Assembly: GCF_017744395.1 (NCBI RefSeq)
Contig: NZ_JAGIBI010000001.1
Coordinates: 248,001-312,000 of the forward strand
Length of the DNA stretch: 64,000 bases
Origin: Herbaspirillum sp.
GTDB lineage: Bacteria > Pseudomonadota > Gammaproteobacteria > Burkholderiales > Burkholderiaceae_D
Reading direction: 5' to 3'
A program made the position numbers and the translations under genes. Positions within the stretch are counted from its first letter, which is position 1; each line of letters starts with the position of its first letter. A model generated the notes under the pieces. The model saw nothing but the letters and a program-made list of their open reading frames with translations, was not told where the DNA came from and did no database searches. Shown one piece after another: positions 50,455 through 58,914 of this stretch.

Positions 50455-51488
50455 GCGGACAGCTTGGATAAGGAGGGTTTGAGCCAGAACTTGCGCAGCG
50501 CGCCGCGCGTGGTGGAAATCTGCACCAGCTTGTCGGCGCCGGTCAGGATCAGGTTGACGGCATCGAAGGCGCCGTCGCGCAGCGAGGCCAGCAGCGGCGC
50601 CAGCCATTCGCGGTCGATGCTTTCCATGCGCTGCAGCCACAGGCCCCATTCCTGGGCCAGGGCGACTTCGACCAACTGGTCCAGCAGCAGCAAGCGGTGG
50701 CCGTTGCCGGCGGCGATGTCGGCGGCGCCGGGCAAGCTTGCCGGCGCGCTGCCGAAAGCCTGGGTCCAGCCGTTCAGGCCATAGCCGGCGGCGTAGGCCG
50801 ATGCAGGGGCGGCCGAGGTATCGGCGCCGCCCCAGATCCACATCGAATTGACCGTTTTCAGGCCGCGCATCTCGCGCTCTTCATTCAGGCTTTCCGAGAA
50901 CCATTGCATCTGCACTTCGTTCTGCAGCTTGCGCCAGGCCAGCTCGCCCGGCCCCTCCGGCATCCAGATGTCGACATTGCGGCCGCTGGCGGCGGACGGG
51001 GTCGAGGTGCGCAGGCCGGCCCAGGCGTCGGCGCGGATGAACCAGGTGCCGGCGTCGCCATAGACGACTTCATGGCCGATCTCGGTGAACAGCGGAGCGG
51101 CGGATGCGAACAGTTTTTGCGATTGCGCCTCGTCCAATTGCAACTGGCTGATATCGGTCAGCACCAGGTGGTCGCGCGCAACGTGGATATGGGCCGGATG
51201 CAGTACGAACCAGTGGCCGGCGGCCGGGGTATGGCCGAGGCTGCGCATCAGCGCGGCGGCGGCGGCCGGGCTGCTGTCCTGGGCCGGCTGCGGCAAGCCG
51301 AAGCGCCGGGCCAGCCAGTGCTCATGCGGCAAGGCGCGCGAGAATGGATCGTGCGATTGCGTCGGCGCGGCGGGTTTGCCGCGCGCCAGCAGCATCGCCA
51401 GCGCCGGGGCCTGGCATTGGCGCAGCAGGTCGCGCGCCATTTCGGCCGGGGGCAGGGCGAAGGGGATGAGGATGTCGAGTTGGTTCAT
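50451..51488 (-). CDS. RpfE-like protein (annotated elsewhere as phosphoglycerate-mutase-like)
   Basis: 345 residues. It has no clear enzymatic motif that I can verify. Recognisable stretches are LDILIPFALPPAEMARDLL near the start, LHPAHIHVARDHLVL, and SMWIWGGADTSAAP. A homologue next to recJ in betaproteobacteria and Xanthomonas is called RpfE and was linked to extracellular enzyme and polysaccharide production, though its biochemistry is unclear. The order here, rpfE-recJ with prfB-lysS nearby, is the same gene set as in the Xanthomonas rpf region. Confidence 0.7.
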   Translation of the reverse strand: MNQLDILIPFALPPAEMARDLLRQCQAPALAMLLARGKPAAPTQSHDPFSRALPHEHWLARRFGLPQPAQDSSPAAAAALMRSLGHTPAAGHWFVLHPAHIHVARDHLVLTDISQLQLDEAQSQKLFASAAPLFTEIGHEVVYGDAGTWFIRADAWAGLRTSTPSAASGRNVDIWMPEGPGELAWRKLQNEVQMQWFSESLNEEREMRGLKTVNSMWIWGGADTSAAPASAYAAGYGLNGWTQAFGSAPASLPGAADIAAGNGHRLLLLDQLVEVALAQEWGLWLQRMESIDREWLAPLLASLRDGAFDAVNLILTGADKLVQISTTRGALRKFWLKPSLSKLSA

Positions 51489-51540
51489 GGGGCGATATTT
51501 TAGCGGTTGCCAGGTTATTACTCCCGGCTTGCATCGAGGC

Positions 51541-53664
51541 TCAGCTTTTCTTCCAGGCGTTCTTGGCCCGCTGCCGCACCAGCATCTTCACGCTTTCGGG
51601 CATGGGCGTGCGGGCGCCGTTGGTTTCCGCCGAGAACCACAGACTGTCTTCGAAATGCGGCAGCATGCGCGGCGTGATGAAGCGGCTGCGGATGGCGTTG
51701 ACGTGGCGGTCGCCTTGCTGCGTTTGCTGGACGACGTAGAAGCGCTGCGGCACGATCAGGTGCAAATACTCCTTGGCGCGCGTCATGGCAACGTACAGCA
51801 GGCGGCGCTCTTCGGCGATCTCGGCTTCGCTGCCGGTGGTCAGGTCGGACGGGATGCAGCCGTCCACCACGTTGAGCACATGCACCGAGCGCCATTCCTG
51901 GCCCTTGGCGGAGTGGATAGTGGACAGCGTCAGGTAGTCCTCGTCGCGGTAGGGCGGCTCCGCATAGTCGCTGCTGGCTTCGGGCGGATCCAGCGTCAGC
52001 TCGGTCAGGAATTTCTCGCGCGAGGCATAGCCGCGGGCCAGCGCGGCCAGTTGTTCGATGTCGGCGCGGCGGGCGGAGGCATCGTCGTATCGGCGTTCCA
52101 GTTGCGGCAGGTACCAGTCGCGCGCGGCTTCGATGTCGGCCGGCCACGGCGCCCCGGCGCTTCGCATCAGCGCATAGGCGTCGGCGAAGGCTTGCCATTC
52201 CAGCGCGGCATTGGCGGGCGGCGCGAACTCGCGCAGGGCTGCTGCCGGGTCGTTGGCGGCGGCCATCCGGTCCAGTACCTTCCTGGCGGTGGCCGGGCCG
52301 ATGCCGGGGATCAGTTGCAGGGCGCGGAAACCCGCCATGCGGCCGCTGGGATTGTGGGCCAGGCGCAGCAGCGAGAGGATGTCCTTGATGTGGGTGCTTT
52401 CGAGGAACTTCAGGCCGCCGAACTTCAGGAAGGGGATGTTGCGCCGGGACAGTTCCAGTTCCAGCGCGGCGCTGTGGGTGACGGTGCGGAACAGTACCGC
52501 CTGCGATTTCAGCGTCAGGCCTTGTTCGCGGTGCGCCAGCACGCGGTTGGCGACCCAGCGCGCCTGCTCCACCTCGTCCGGGATCACGACCAGTTGCGGT
52601 TTCTGCGAGGACGGCTTCCCGCTCCACAGGTGCTTGTGGTGGCGTTCGGGGGCGTCGGTGATGACGGCGTTGGAGGCGGCCAGTATCGGTTCGGTCGAAC
52701 GGTAGTTGCGTTCCAGCGTGACGATATGCGCCGGGCGCGAGAACAGCGCCGGGAAGTCTAGGATGTTGCGCACCGTGGCGCCGCGGAAGGAATAGATCGA
52801 TTGGGCGTCGTCGCCCACCGCCGTGACGCCGGCGCCGTCGGGCTTCAGACGCTGCAGGATTTCGGCCTGCAGGCGGTTGGTGTCCTGGTATTCATCCACC
52901 AGCACGTGGTCGAAGCGTTCGCTCACGTGGCGCGCCAGTTCGGCGTCGGACAGCATGTCGGCCCAGAACAGCAGCAGGTCGTCGTAGTCCAGCACGTGCT
53001 GCTGTTCCTTGGCCTCGGCATAGCGTCCAAACAGCTCGGCCAGTTGCGCTTCCCATTCGCGGCACCAGGGGAATTGCGTTGGCAGCACCGTGCCGAGGTC
53101 TTCGCGGGTGTTGAGCGCGCGGGAATAGATGGCCAGGCAGGTGGCCTTGAGCGGGAAGCGTTTGTCGGTCGCGGTCAGTCCCATCTCGTGGCGCAGCAGT
53201 CCCATCAGGTCTTCCGAGTCGCCGCGGTCCTGGATGGTGAAGTCGGGCTCCAGGCCGATCGGGGCCGCATAGTCGCGCAGCAGGCGCGCGCCGATCGCAT
53301 GGAAGGTGCCCGACCATGCCAGCCCCGGCGGCGACGCCGATGGCGGCAGTTGCAGCACTTGGCCGATCACCTGGCTGACGCGCTTGCCCAGGTCGGCGGC
53401 GGCGCGCCGCGAAAACGTCAGCAGCAGGATGCGTTGCGGGTCCGCGCCGTCGAGGATCAGTTTCGCCACCCGGTGCGCCAGCGTATTGGTCTTGCCGGTG
53501 CCGGCGCCGGCCACGATCAGCAAGGGGAGGTGCTGGGCGGGCGGCAGCTTGCCGCCATGCTCCACTGCGGCGCGCTGTTCGTCGTTGAGTCTGGCGAAGG
53601 GATCCCCGGCGGCGGGCGCGATCCCGGATGTCGGGACATCGAAATCGGCGGGATCTGGCGGCAT
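51541..53664 (-). CDS. UvrD/Rep-family ATP-dependent DNA helicase
   Basis: 707 residues from ATG 53664; the first 47 codons of the track ORF look non-coding. SF1A helicase motifs: Q/I LNDEQRAAVEHGG and IVAGAGTGKTNTLAHRVAKLIL, motif II VLVDEYQDTNRLQ, motif III TAVGDDAQSIYSFRGA, motif IV TLERNYRSTEPIL, motif V TIHSAKGQEWRSVHV and motif VI LYVAMTRAKEYLHL. It unwinds DNA 3' to 5' in repair. It is shorter in the 2B-C-terminal part than UvrD and has a Pro/Ala-rich N-terminal leader. Confidence 0.93.
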   Translation of the reverse strand: MPPDPADFDVPTSGIAPAAGDPFARLNDEQRAAVEHGGKLPPAQHLPLLIVAGAGTGKTNTLAHRVAKLILDGADPQRILLLTFSRRAAADLGKRVSQVIGQVLQLPPSASPPGLAWSGTFHAIGARLLRDYAAPIGLEPDFTIQDRGDSEDLMGLLRHEMGLTATDKRFPLKATCLAIYSRALNTREDLGTVLPTQFPWCREWEAQLAELFGRYAEAKEQQHVLDYDDLLLFWADMLSDAELARHVSERFDHVLVDEYQDTNRLQAEILQRLKPDGAGVTAVGDDAQSIYSFRGATVRNILDFPALFSRPAHIVTLERNYRSTEPILAASNAVITDAPERHHKHLWSGKPSSQKPQLVVIPDEVEQARWVANRVLAHREQGLTLKSQAVLFRTVTHSAALELELSRRNIPFLKFGGLKFLESTHIKDILSLLRLAHNPSGRMAGFRALQLIPGIGPATARKVLDRMAAANDPAAALREFAPPANAALEWQAFADAYALMRSAGAPWPADIEAARDWYLPQLERRYDDASARRADIEQLAALARGYASREKFLTELTLDPPEASSDYAEPPYRDEDYLTLSTIHSAKGQEWRSVHVLNVVDGCIPSDLTTGSEAEIAEERRLLYVAMTRAKEYLHLIVPQRFYVVQQTQQGDRHVNAIRSRFITPRMLPHFEDSLWFSAETNGARTPMPESVKMLVRQRAKNAWKKS

Positions 53665-53953
53665 GGGCGTATCGGGGCGAAGTGTTGCGGAAAGCCTTGC
53701 ACTGTATATATAACCAGTTCCGTGCGCAACATCGGCCCGGATGTTGTTGCCTGGAAATGCTGGCCGCAAGGAGCGGATTTTGCGGCGCCGCGAACCTCCG
53801 CGCAAAGCCCGACTCTATTCCGGCACGGCGGCGAGCGGGGCGGCCGGGCTGGGCCGGACGGTCCATTCTGTGGCAAACTTCGCGCTTCGCCTGTCGAAAT
53901 GTGCTGCCGCCGGCGGCGTATTTCATCCAACACGGCCTTCTCTCGGAGCAATT

Positions 53954-55219
53954 TTGAGTCTAATAAAAAACCTGCCGTTCGAATGGCTGGTCGGCATCCG
54001 CTATACGCGCGCCGGCAAGCGCAGCGGCCGCAACAGCTTCATCTCCTTTATTTCCCTCATTTCCATGGCCGGCATCGCGCTCGGCGTGGCCGCGCTGATC
54101 GTGGTGCTGTCGGTCATGAACGGCTTCCAGAAGGAAGTGCGCGACCGCATGCTGTCGGTGCTGGCGCATATCGAGGTGTTTGACGCCTCCGGCTCCATGC
54201 GCGACTGGCAAGCGGTGGCCAAGCAGACCTTCCAGAACAAGGAAGTGCTGGGCGCTGCGCCCTACGTGGCGGCGCAGGCGATGGTGATGCGCGACGACAA
54301 CCTGCGCGGCGTGGTGGTGCGCGGCGTGCTGCCGGAAGAGGAGCCCAAGGTTTCCGATGTCGCCAAACAGATCAAGCAGGGCAGTTTCGACGCCCTGAAG
54401 CCGGGTGAATTCAATATCGTGCTGGGCGGCGAACTGGCACGCGGACTGCGGGTGGGCATCGGCGACAAGGTGACGCTGATCGCGCCGCAGGGGCAGGTGA
54501 CGCCGGCCGGCGTGCTGCCGCGCCTGAAACAGTTCACGGTGGGCGGCATCTTCGAGGCCGGGCATTATGAGTTCGACTCCTCGCTGGCCTTCCTCCATCT
54601 GCAGGATGCCGAAACCCTGTTCCGCCAGGATGCGCCGACCGGCGTGCGGCTGCGCATCCGCGACATGCTGCAGGCGCCGCAGGTGACCCGGGAGCTGGCT
54701 TCCACGCTGACCGGCGACCTCTACCTGCGCGACTGGTCGCAGCAGAACAGCAACTGGTTCGCGGCGGTCAAGACCGAGAAGCGCATGATGTTCATCATCC
54801 TGACCCTGATCATCGCGGTGGCCGCCTTCAACCTGGTGTCGACGCTGGTGATGACGGTCACCGACAAGCAGGCCGACATCGCCATCCTGCGCACGCTGGG
54901 CGCTTCGCCCGGCTCCATCATGAAGATCTTCGTGATCCAGGGCGCGCTGGTGGGCCTGGTCGGCACCGCCATCGGCGTCGGCCTGGGCGTGCTGGTGGCG
55001 CTCAATATCGATGTGGTGGTGCCGGCCATCGAGCGCCTGTTCCATGTGCAGTTCCTGCCCAAGAGCATCTATGTGATTTCCGAGCTGCCTTCGCAGTTGA
55101 TCTGGTCCGATGTCTACACCATCGGCGGCGTGGCGGTGGTGCTGGCTTTCCTGGCGACGCTGTATCCGAGCTGGGCCGCGGCCCGCGTCAAACCGGCGGA
55201 GGCGCTGCGCTATGAGTAA
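53954..55219 (+). CDS. lolC: Lipoprotein-releasing ABC permease LolC/LolE family (LolF-like)
   Basis: 421 residues from a TTG start at 53954 (CGGAGCAATT upstream); the 71 upstream codons of the track ORF are non-coding. It begins [56 protein letters not shown], the LolC/E N-terminus, followed by a large periplasmic domain and three C-terminal helices ([71 protein letters not shown]). It extracts outer-membrane lipoproteins for LolA. Only one permease gene precedes lolD, so it probably forms a LolF-type homodimer. Confidence 0.93.
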   Translation: MSLIKNLPFEWLVGIRYTRAGKRSGRNSFISFISLISMAGIALGVAALIVVLSVMNGFQKEVRDRMLSVLAHIEVFDASGSMRDWQAVAKQTFQNKEVLGAAPYVAAQAMVMRDDNLRGVVVRGVLPEEEPKVSDVAKQIKQGSFDALKPGEFNIVLGGELARGLRVGIGDKVTLIAPQGQVTPAGVLPRLKQFTVGGIFEAGHYEFDSSLAFLHLQDAETLFRQDAPTGVRLRIRDMLQAPQVTRELASTLTGDLYLRDWSQQNSNWFAAVKTEKRMMFIILTLIIAVAAFNLVSTLVMTVTDKQADIAILRTLGASPGSIMKIFVIQGALVGLVGTAIGVGLGVLVALNIDVVVPAIERLFHVQFLPKSIYVISELPSQLIWSDVYTIGGVAVVLAFLATLYPSWAAARVKPAEALRYE

Positions 55220-55922
55220 CACGACAGGTCAGGCAATGAACGACAAGCAAGTGGTGCTGGCCGCGCGCGGCCTGGGCAAGACATTCACGCAGGGCAAGTA
55301 TTCGGTCAAGGTGCTGGCCGGCATCGACATCGATGTGCGCCATGGAGAGCAGGTCGCCATCGTCGGCGCTTCCGGTTCCGGCAAGTCAACCCTGCTGCAT
55401 CTGCTGGGCGGGCTGGATACGCCGACGGCCGGTTCGGTCACGTTGCAGGGCCAGGACTTCGCCGGTCTGGGCGAGGCGGCGCGCGGCGAGCTGCGCAACA
55501 AGTCGCTGGGCTTCGTCTACCAGTTCCACCATCTGCTGCCGGAATTCTCGGCGTTGGACAACGTGGCCATGCCGCTGCTGATCCGCCGCGTCAGGCGCGA
55601 ACAGGCGCAGCAGCAGGCGCGCGAGATCCTGGCCCGGGTCGGCTTGGAACAGCGCGTCTCGCACGTGCCGGGCGAACTGTCCGGCGGCGAACGCCAGCGC
55701 GTGGCCCTGGCGCGCGCGCTGGTGACGCATCCGGCCTGCGTGCTGGCCGACGAGCCGACCGGCAACCTCGACCGCGGCACCGCCGACAAGACGTTTGAAT
55801 TGATGATCGAGCTGTCGCAGAAGCTGGGCACGGCCTTTGTGATCGTGACCCATGACAACGACCTGGCCGGGCGCTGTGGCAGGGTGCTGCGGCTGTCGGA
55901 ACAGGGCCTGCGACAGGACTGA
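55212..55922 (+). CDS. lolD: Lipoprotein-releasing ABC ATPase
   Basis: 236 residues; the start at 55212 overlaps the lolC stop by 8 bp (ATGAGTAA), with MNDKQV at 55236 as an alternative. Walker [10 protein letters not shown], the LolD-type [25 protein letters not shown] segment after the Q-loop, signature [15 protein letters not shown] and Walker [13 protein letters not shown] are present. It powers LolC/E-type lipoprotein release. Confidence 0.95.
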   Translation: MSNTTGQAMNDKQVVLAARGLGKTFTQGKYSVKVLAGIDIDVRHGEQVAIVGASGSGKSTLLHLLGGLDTPTAGSVTLQGQDFAGLGEAARGELRNKSLGFVYQFHHLLPEFSALDNVAMPLLIRRVRREQAQQQAREILARVGLEQRVSHVPGELSGGERQRVALARALVTHPACVLADEPTGNLDRGTADKTFELMIELSQKLGTAFVIVTHDNDLAGRCGRVLRLSEQGLRQD

Positions 55923-55957
55923 AACATTTGACCAACCTGGATTGCGACTGGGGAGCA

Positions 55958-56542
55958 ATGAGCAAGAAGACAATCAAGTGTGCGCTGTTGGCAGCGATGC
56001 TGCTCAACGCATTGGAAACGCGAGCGGAGTCGCTGCGTGTGCAGGTACCGGCTCCGTACGCGGACAATGCTCCGGTGATGGATCGCATCCGCGAGGAATG
56101 CGCTGTGGAAGAGATGGTGGGCAACTACGTGTTTCGCCACGTGGCGCAGAAGTATCCGGATGCTTTGCAGGTTTCCGATCCTGCCGAGCTCGACAAGGGG
56201 CGTGTGCTCAAGCTCACCGTACTGTCGGTGCAGGGCGTGGGAGGCGGCGGCTGGAGCGGTTCCAAGGCGATTCTGGTGCGCGGCGACTTGATGCAGGATG
56301 GGAAGGTAGTACGTTCCGCCGTGCAGCGCGATCATTCGCGTGGCGGCATGTGGGGCGGCATGCGTGGCACATGCGGGATTCTCGAGATCGTCGCCGACTC
56401 GCTGGGCAAGCAATTCACCGCTTGGCTGGGACGCATGGAAGGGCTGCAGCCGACAGTAGTACCGGCCGCCGCTACGTTCCATGAGCCACCGGCCGTGGCT
56501 GAAACGCAGGGCGCGGGCGGCAATCCTCAATCAGCGCCATAA
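55958..56542 (+). CDS. Secreted hypothetical protein, 194 aa
   Basis: Start at ATG 55958 (GGGGAGCA upstream). Signal peptide MSKKTIKCALLAAMLLNALETRAES. The mature part contains a paired-Cys region (REECAVEEMVGNYVFRHVAQKYPDALQV), a beta-rich core (GRVLKLTVLSVQGVGGGGWSGSKAILVRGDLMQDGKVV) and a Gly/Met-rich segment (RGGMWGGMRGTCGILEIVADSLGKQF). The Gly-rich core resembles envelope proteins that build lipoprotein-like barrels, but I cannot name a family. It lies 35 bp after lolD and may be cotranscribed. Confidence 0.75.
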   Translation: MSKKTIKCALLAAMLLNALETRAESLRVQVPAPYADNAPVMDRIREECAVEEMVGNYVFRHVAQKYPDALQVSDPAELDKGRVLKLTVLSVQGVGGGGWSGSKAILVRGDLMQDGKVVRSAVQRDHSRGGMWGGMRGTCGILEIVADSLGKQFTAWLGRMEGLQPTVVPAAATFHEPPAVAETQGAGGNPQSAP

Positions 56543-56600
56543 TGTAGTTTTGGTTCGTCTTCGGCGGGCCGGTCTTTTTTATTTGTTGAATGGCAAGAAC

Positions 56601-57776
56601 ATGATGAATACCCGTCAATGGCTGGAAACGCTGGTCGGCTTCGATACCACCAGCCGCAATTCCAACCTGGAGCTGATCGCCGCGCTGCGCGACAGCCTGG
56701 AGCAGCAGGGCATCAAGCCCTGGTTCGCCCATAACAAGGAAAAAACCAAGGCCAACCTGTTCGCCACGCTGCCGGCTACTACCGGCCCCAACGCGGGCGC
56801 GACCCAGGGCGGCATCGTCCTGTCCGGGCATACCGACGTGGTGCCGGTGGACGGCCAGAAGTGGGATACCGACCCGTTCAAGCTGGTCGAAAAGGATGGC
56901 GCACTGTATGGGCGCGGCACTTGCGACATGAAGGGCTTCATCGCCACCGCGATGGCCCTGACGCCGGAATTCCTGGCCATGCCGCGTACCAAGCCGATGC
57001 ACCTGGCGTTCTCGTTCGATGAGGAAATCGGCTGCATCGGCGCGCCGGTGATGCTGGAGGAAATCGTCAAGCGAGGCATCAAGGTCGACGGCTGCGTGGT
57101 GGGCGAACCCACCAGCATGAACGTGGTGGTGGCGCACAAGGGCATCAACGTGTTCGCCTGCAAGGTGCACGGCAAGTCGGCCCACTCCTCGCTTACGCCC
57201 CAGGGCTGCAACGCCATCGAATACGCCGCGCGCATGATCTGCGCCATCCGCGATTTCGCTGACGCCTACAAGGCCAACGGTCCGTACGACCAGTTCTTCG
57301 ACGTGCCGTTCACCACCATGACCACCAACCAGATCCGCGGCGGCATCGCGGTCAACACGATCCCCGAGCTGTGCGAATTCACCTATGAGTTCCGCAACCT
57401 GCCGGGCATGACCGTGGCCGACATCCAGGCACAGATTGATGTCTACGTGCGCGACGTGCTGCTGCCGAAGATGAAGGCAGAGTTCGCCGATGCCCGCATC
57501 GAGATCGATAATTTCGCCGGCAGCCCGGCGCTGGAAGCGGCCGAGCAGGCGGCGATCACCGAGCTGGTGCGGGCGCTGACCGGCGACCGCCAGACGCGCA
57601 AGGTGGCCTATGGCACCGAGGCCGGCCTGTTCCAGCAGATCGGTATCCCGACCATCGTGTGCGGCCCCGGCAGCATCGACAATGCGCACAAGCCCAACGA
57701 GTTCGTGACGCTGGCGCAACTGGACCACTGCGAACAGTTCCTGCGCAAGCTGGGCAAGTCGCTGGAAGCTGCTTAG
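56601..57776 (+). CDS. argE: Acetylornithine deacetylase
   Basis: 391 residues from ATG 56601 (MMNTRQW); the 40 upstream codons in the track are non-coding. An M20 di-zinc peptidase: metal ligands in VLSGHTDVVPVDGQKWDTDPF, GTCDMKGFIA, SFDEEIGCIGA and the terminal His in NAHKPNEFV, plus the dimerisation domain HGKSAHSSLTPQGCNAIEYAARMI. It hydrolyses N-acetylornithine to ornithine. A TTAGAACC-type motif begins at its stop codon, and a terminator follows. Confidence 0.93.
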   Translation: MMNTRQWLETLVGFDTTSRNSNLELIAALRDSLEQQGIKPWFAHNKEKTKANLFATLPATTGPNAGATQGGIVLSGHTDVVPVDGQKWDTDPFKLVEKDGALYGRGTCDMKGFIATAMALTPEFLAMPRTKPMHLAFSFDEEIGCIGAPVMLEEIVKRGIKVDGCVVGEPTSMNVVVAHKGINVFACKVHGKSAHSSLTPQGCNAIEYAARMICAIRDFADAYKANGPYDQFFDVPFTTMTTNQIRGGIAVNTIPELCEFTYEFRNLPGMTVADIQAQIDVYVRDVLLPKMKAEFADARIEIDNFAGSPALEAAEQAAITELVRALTGDRQTRKVAYGTEAGLFQQIGIPTIVCGPGSIDNAHKPNEFVTLAQLDHCEQFLRKLGKSLEAA

Positions 57777-57791
57777 AACCTGTTTACAAGG
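57773..57791. repeat. TTAGAACC-type half-site at the argE stop
   Basis: CTTAGAACCTGTTTACAAG spans the argE TAG. It shares CTTAGAACCTGTT with the left end of the 41041 element, but no matching right end is seen, so it is either a remnant or coincidence. Confidence 0.3.
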
Positions 57792-57800
57792 CCCAAGTGG

Positions 57801-57830
57801 AAAAAGGACGCAAGCGATTGCGTCCTTTTT
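57801..57830 (+). terminator. Rho-independent terminator of argE
   Basis: AAAAAGGACGCAA-GCGA-TTGCGTCCTTTTT, a 13-bp stem ending in five T. Confidence 0.9.
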
Positions 57831-58107
57831 ATTTATCGTGCCTGCCTTTTCGAGGGCGATACAGGCCGGGGCTGATCCGGGTTAAATCGGGTTTGCCCGT
57901 CTCTTTACGCATGTTAAGGGTCGCAAGCGGCGGTTAAACGGTAAACTCCTGCTTCTGGATCCGGAGCGATTCCGGGTATGCTGCATTAAAAAAATACGCT
58001 TCGGGGGAAGCATGCCAGCGCGATAACGGCGGCCCGGCCCTCTTTGCGTGCGCCAGCCGGCGGCTTAACGTATTTTTATCGGGTCATCACGCCATACCAG
58101 TACGCAC
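57831..58107. other. Intergenic region before tatD
   Basis: About 280 bp with no supported coding frame. It holds AT tracts (CATTAAAAAAATACG and CGTATTTTTATCG) that may belong to the tatD-comEC promoter, but I cannot place a -35/-10 pair with confidence. Confidence 0.4.
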
Positions 58108-58914
58108 ATGTGGGTCGACACGCACTGCCATCTCGACGCCGGGGAATTCGGCGGACATTCCGTTTCCATCGCCGGCGATGCGGCGCGGGCCGGCGTGCGG
58201 GCGATCGTGATACCGGCCATCGCGCGGGTCAATTTCGGCACAGTGGCGCAGTTGGCGCGCGAAGCGGGCAACGGCGTCTATGCGCTGGGCATCCATCCGA
58301 TGTATGTGCCGACAGCCAGGGAGTCCGACCTGCAGGCGTTGCGCGCCGCCATCGAAGCCGCCTTGGATGACCCCCTTTTCGTCGGCATCGGCGAGATCGG
58401 GCTGGATTTCTTCGTGCCTGAACTGAAGGAAACGCCGTTGCGCGAGAAGCAGGAATTCTTCTTTGCCGAGCAGTTGAAGCTGGCCCGTGATTTCGGGCTG
58501 CCGGTGCTGCTGCATGTGCGCCGTTCGCAGGACATCATCCTGAAATACCTGCGCCGCATCCGCGTGCCGGGCGGCATCGCGCATGCCTTCAACGGCAGCG
58601 AGCAGCAGGCGCGGGCGTTCATCGAACTGGGCTTGCGCCTGGGCTTCGGCGGCGCCATGACATTCCCGCGCTCGCTGCAGATCCGCCGGCTGGCGGCCGA
58701 ACTGCCGCTGTCGTCGATTGTGCTGGAGACCGACGCCCCCGATATCGCCCCCGCCTGGCGCCATCCCGGCGTCAATACGCCGGACCAGATCCCGCGCATC
58801 GGCGAAGTGCTGGCCGGGCTGCGCGGCATGCTGCCGGCGGAAGTCGCCGCCGCCACCTCCGCCAATGCACTGGCCGTCTTGCCGCGGCTGGCTTCTTCCG
58901 GATTGGGCTTCTGA
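58108..58914 (+). CDS. TatD-family metal-dependent hydrolase
   Basis: 268 residues. TIM-barrel hydrolase with metal ligands DTHCHLDAGEF, GEIGLDFFVPE, LLHVRRSQDIIL and LETDAPDIAP. The family includes TatD 3'-5' exonuclease and D-aminoacyl-tRNA deacylase-like proteins. This is the YcfH/TatD type, involved in DNA processing. The stop shares one base with the comEC start (TGATG), so the two are translationally coupled. Confidence 0.9.
   Translation: MWVDTHCHLDAGEFGGHSVSIAGDAARAGVRAIVIPAIARVNFGTVAQLAREAGNGVYALGIHPMYVPTARESDLQALRAAIEAALDDPLFVGIGEIGLDFFVPELKETPLREKQEFFFAEQLKLARDFGLPVLLHVRRSQDIILKYLRRIRVPGGIAHAFNGSEQQARAFIELGLRLGFGGAMTFPRSLQIRRLAAELPLSSIVLETDAPDIAPAWRHPGVNTPDQIPRIGEVLAGLRGMLPAEVAAATSANALAVLPRLASSGLGF

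Noticed and set aside
48607-50784. 725-codon + ORF opposite recJ
   Set aside because: Antisense to RecJ with all DHH motifs present.
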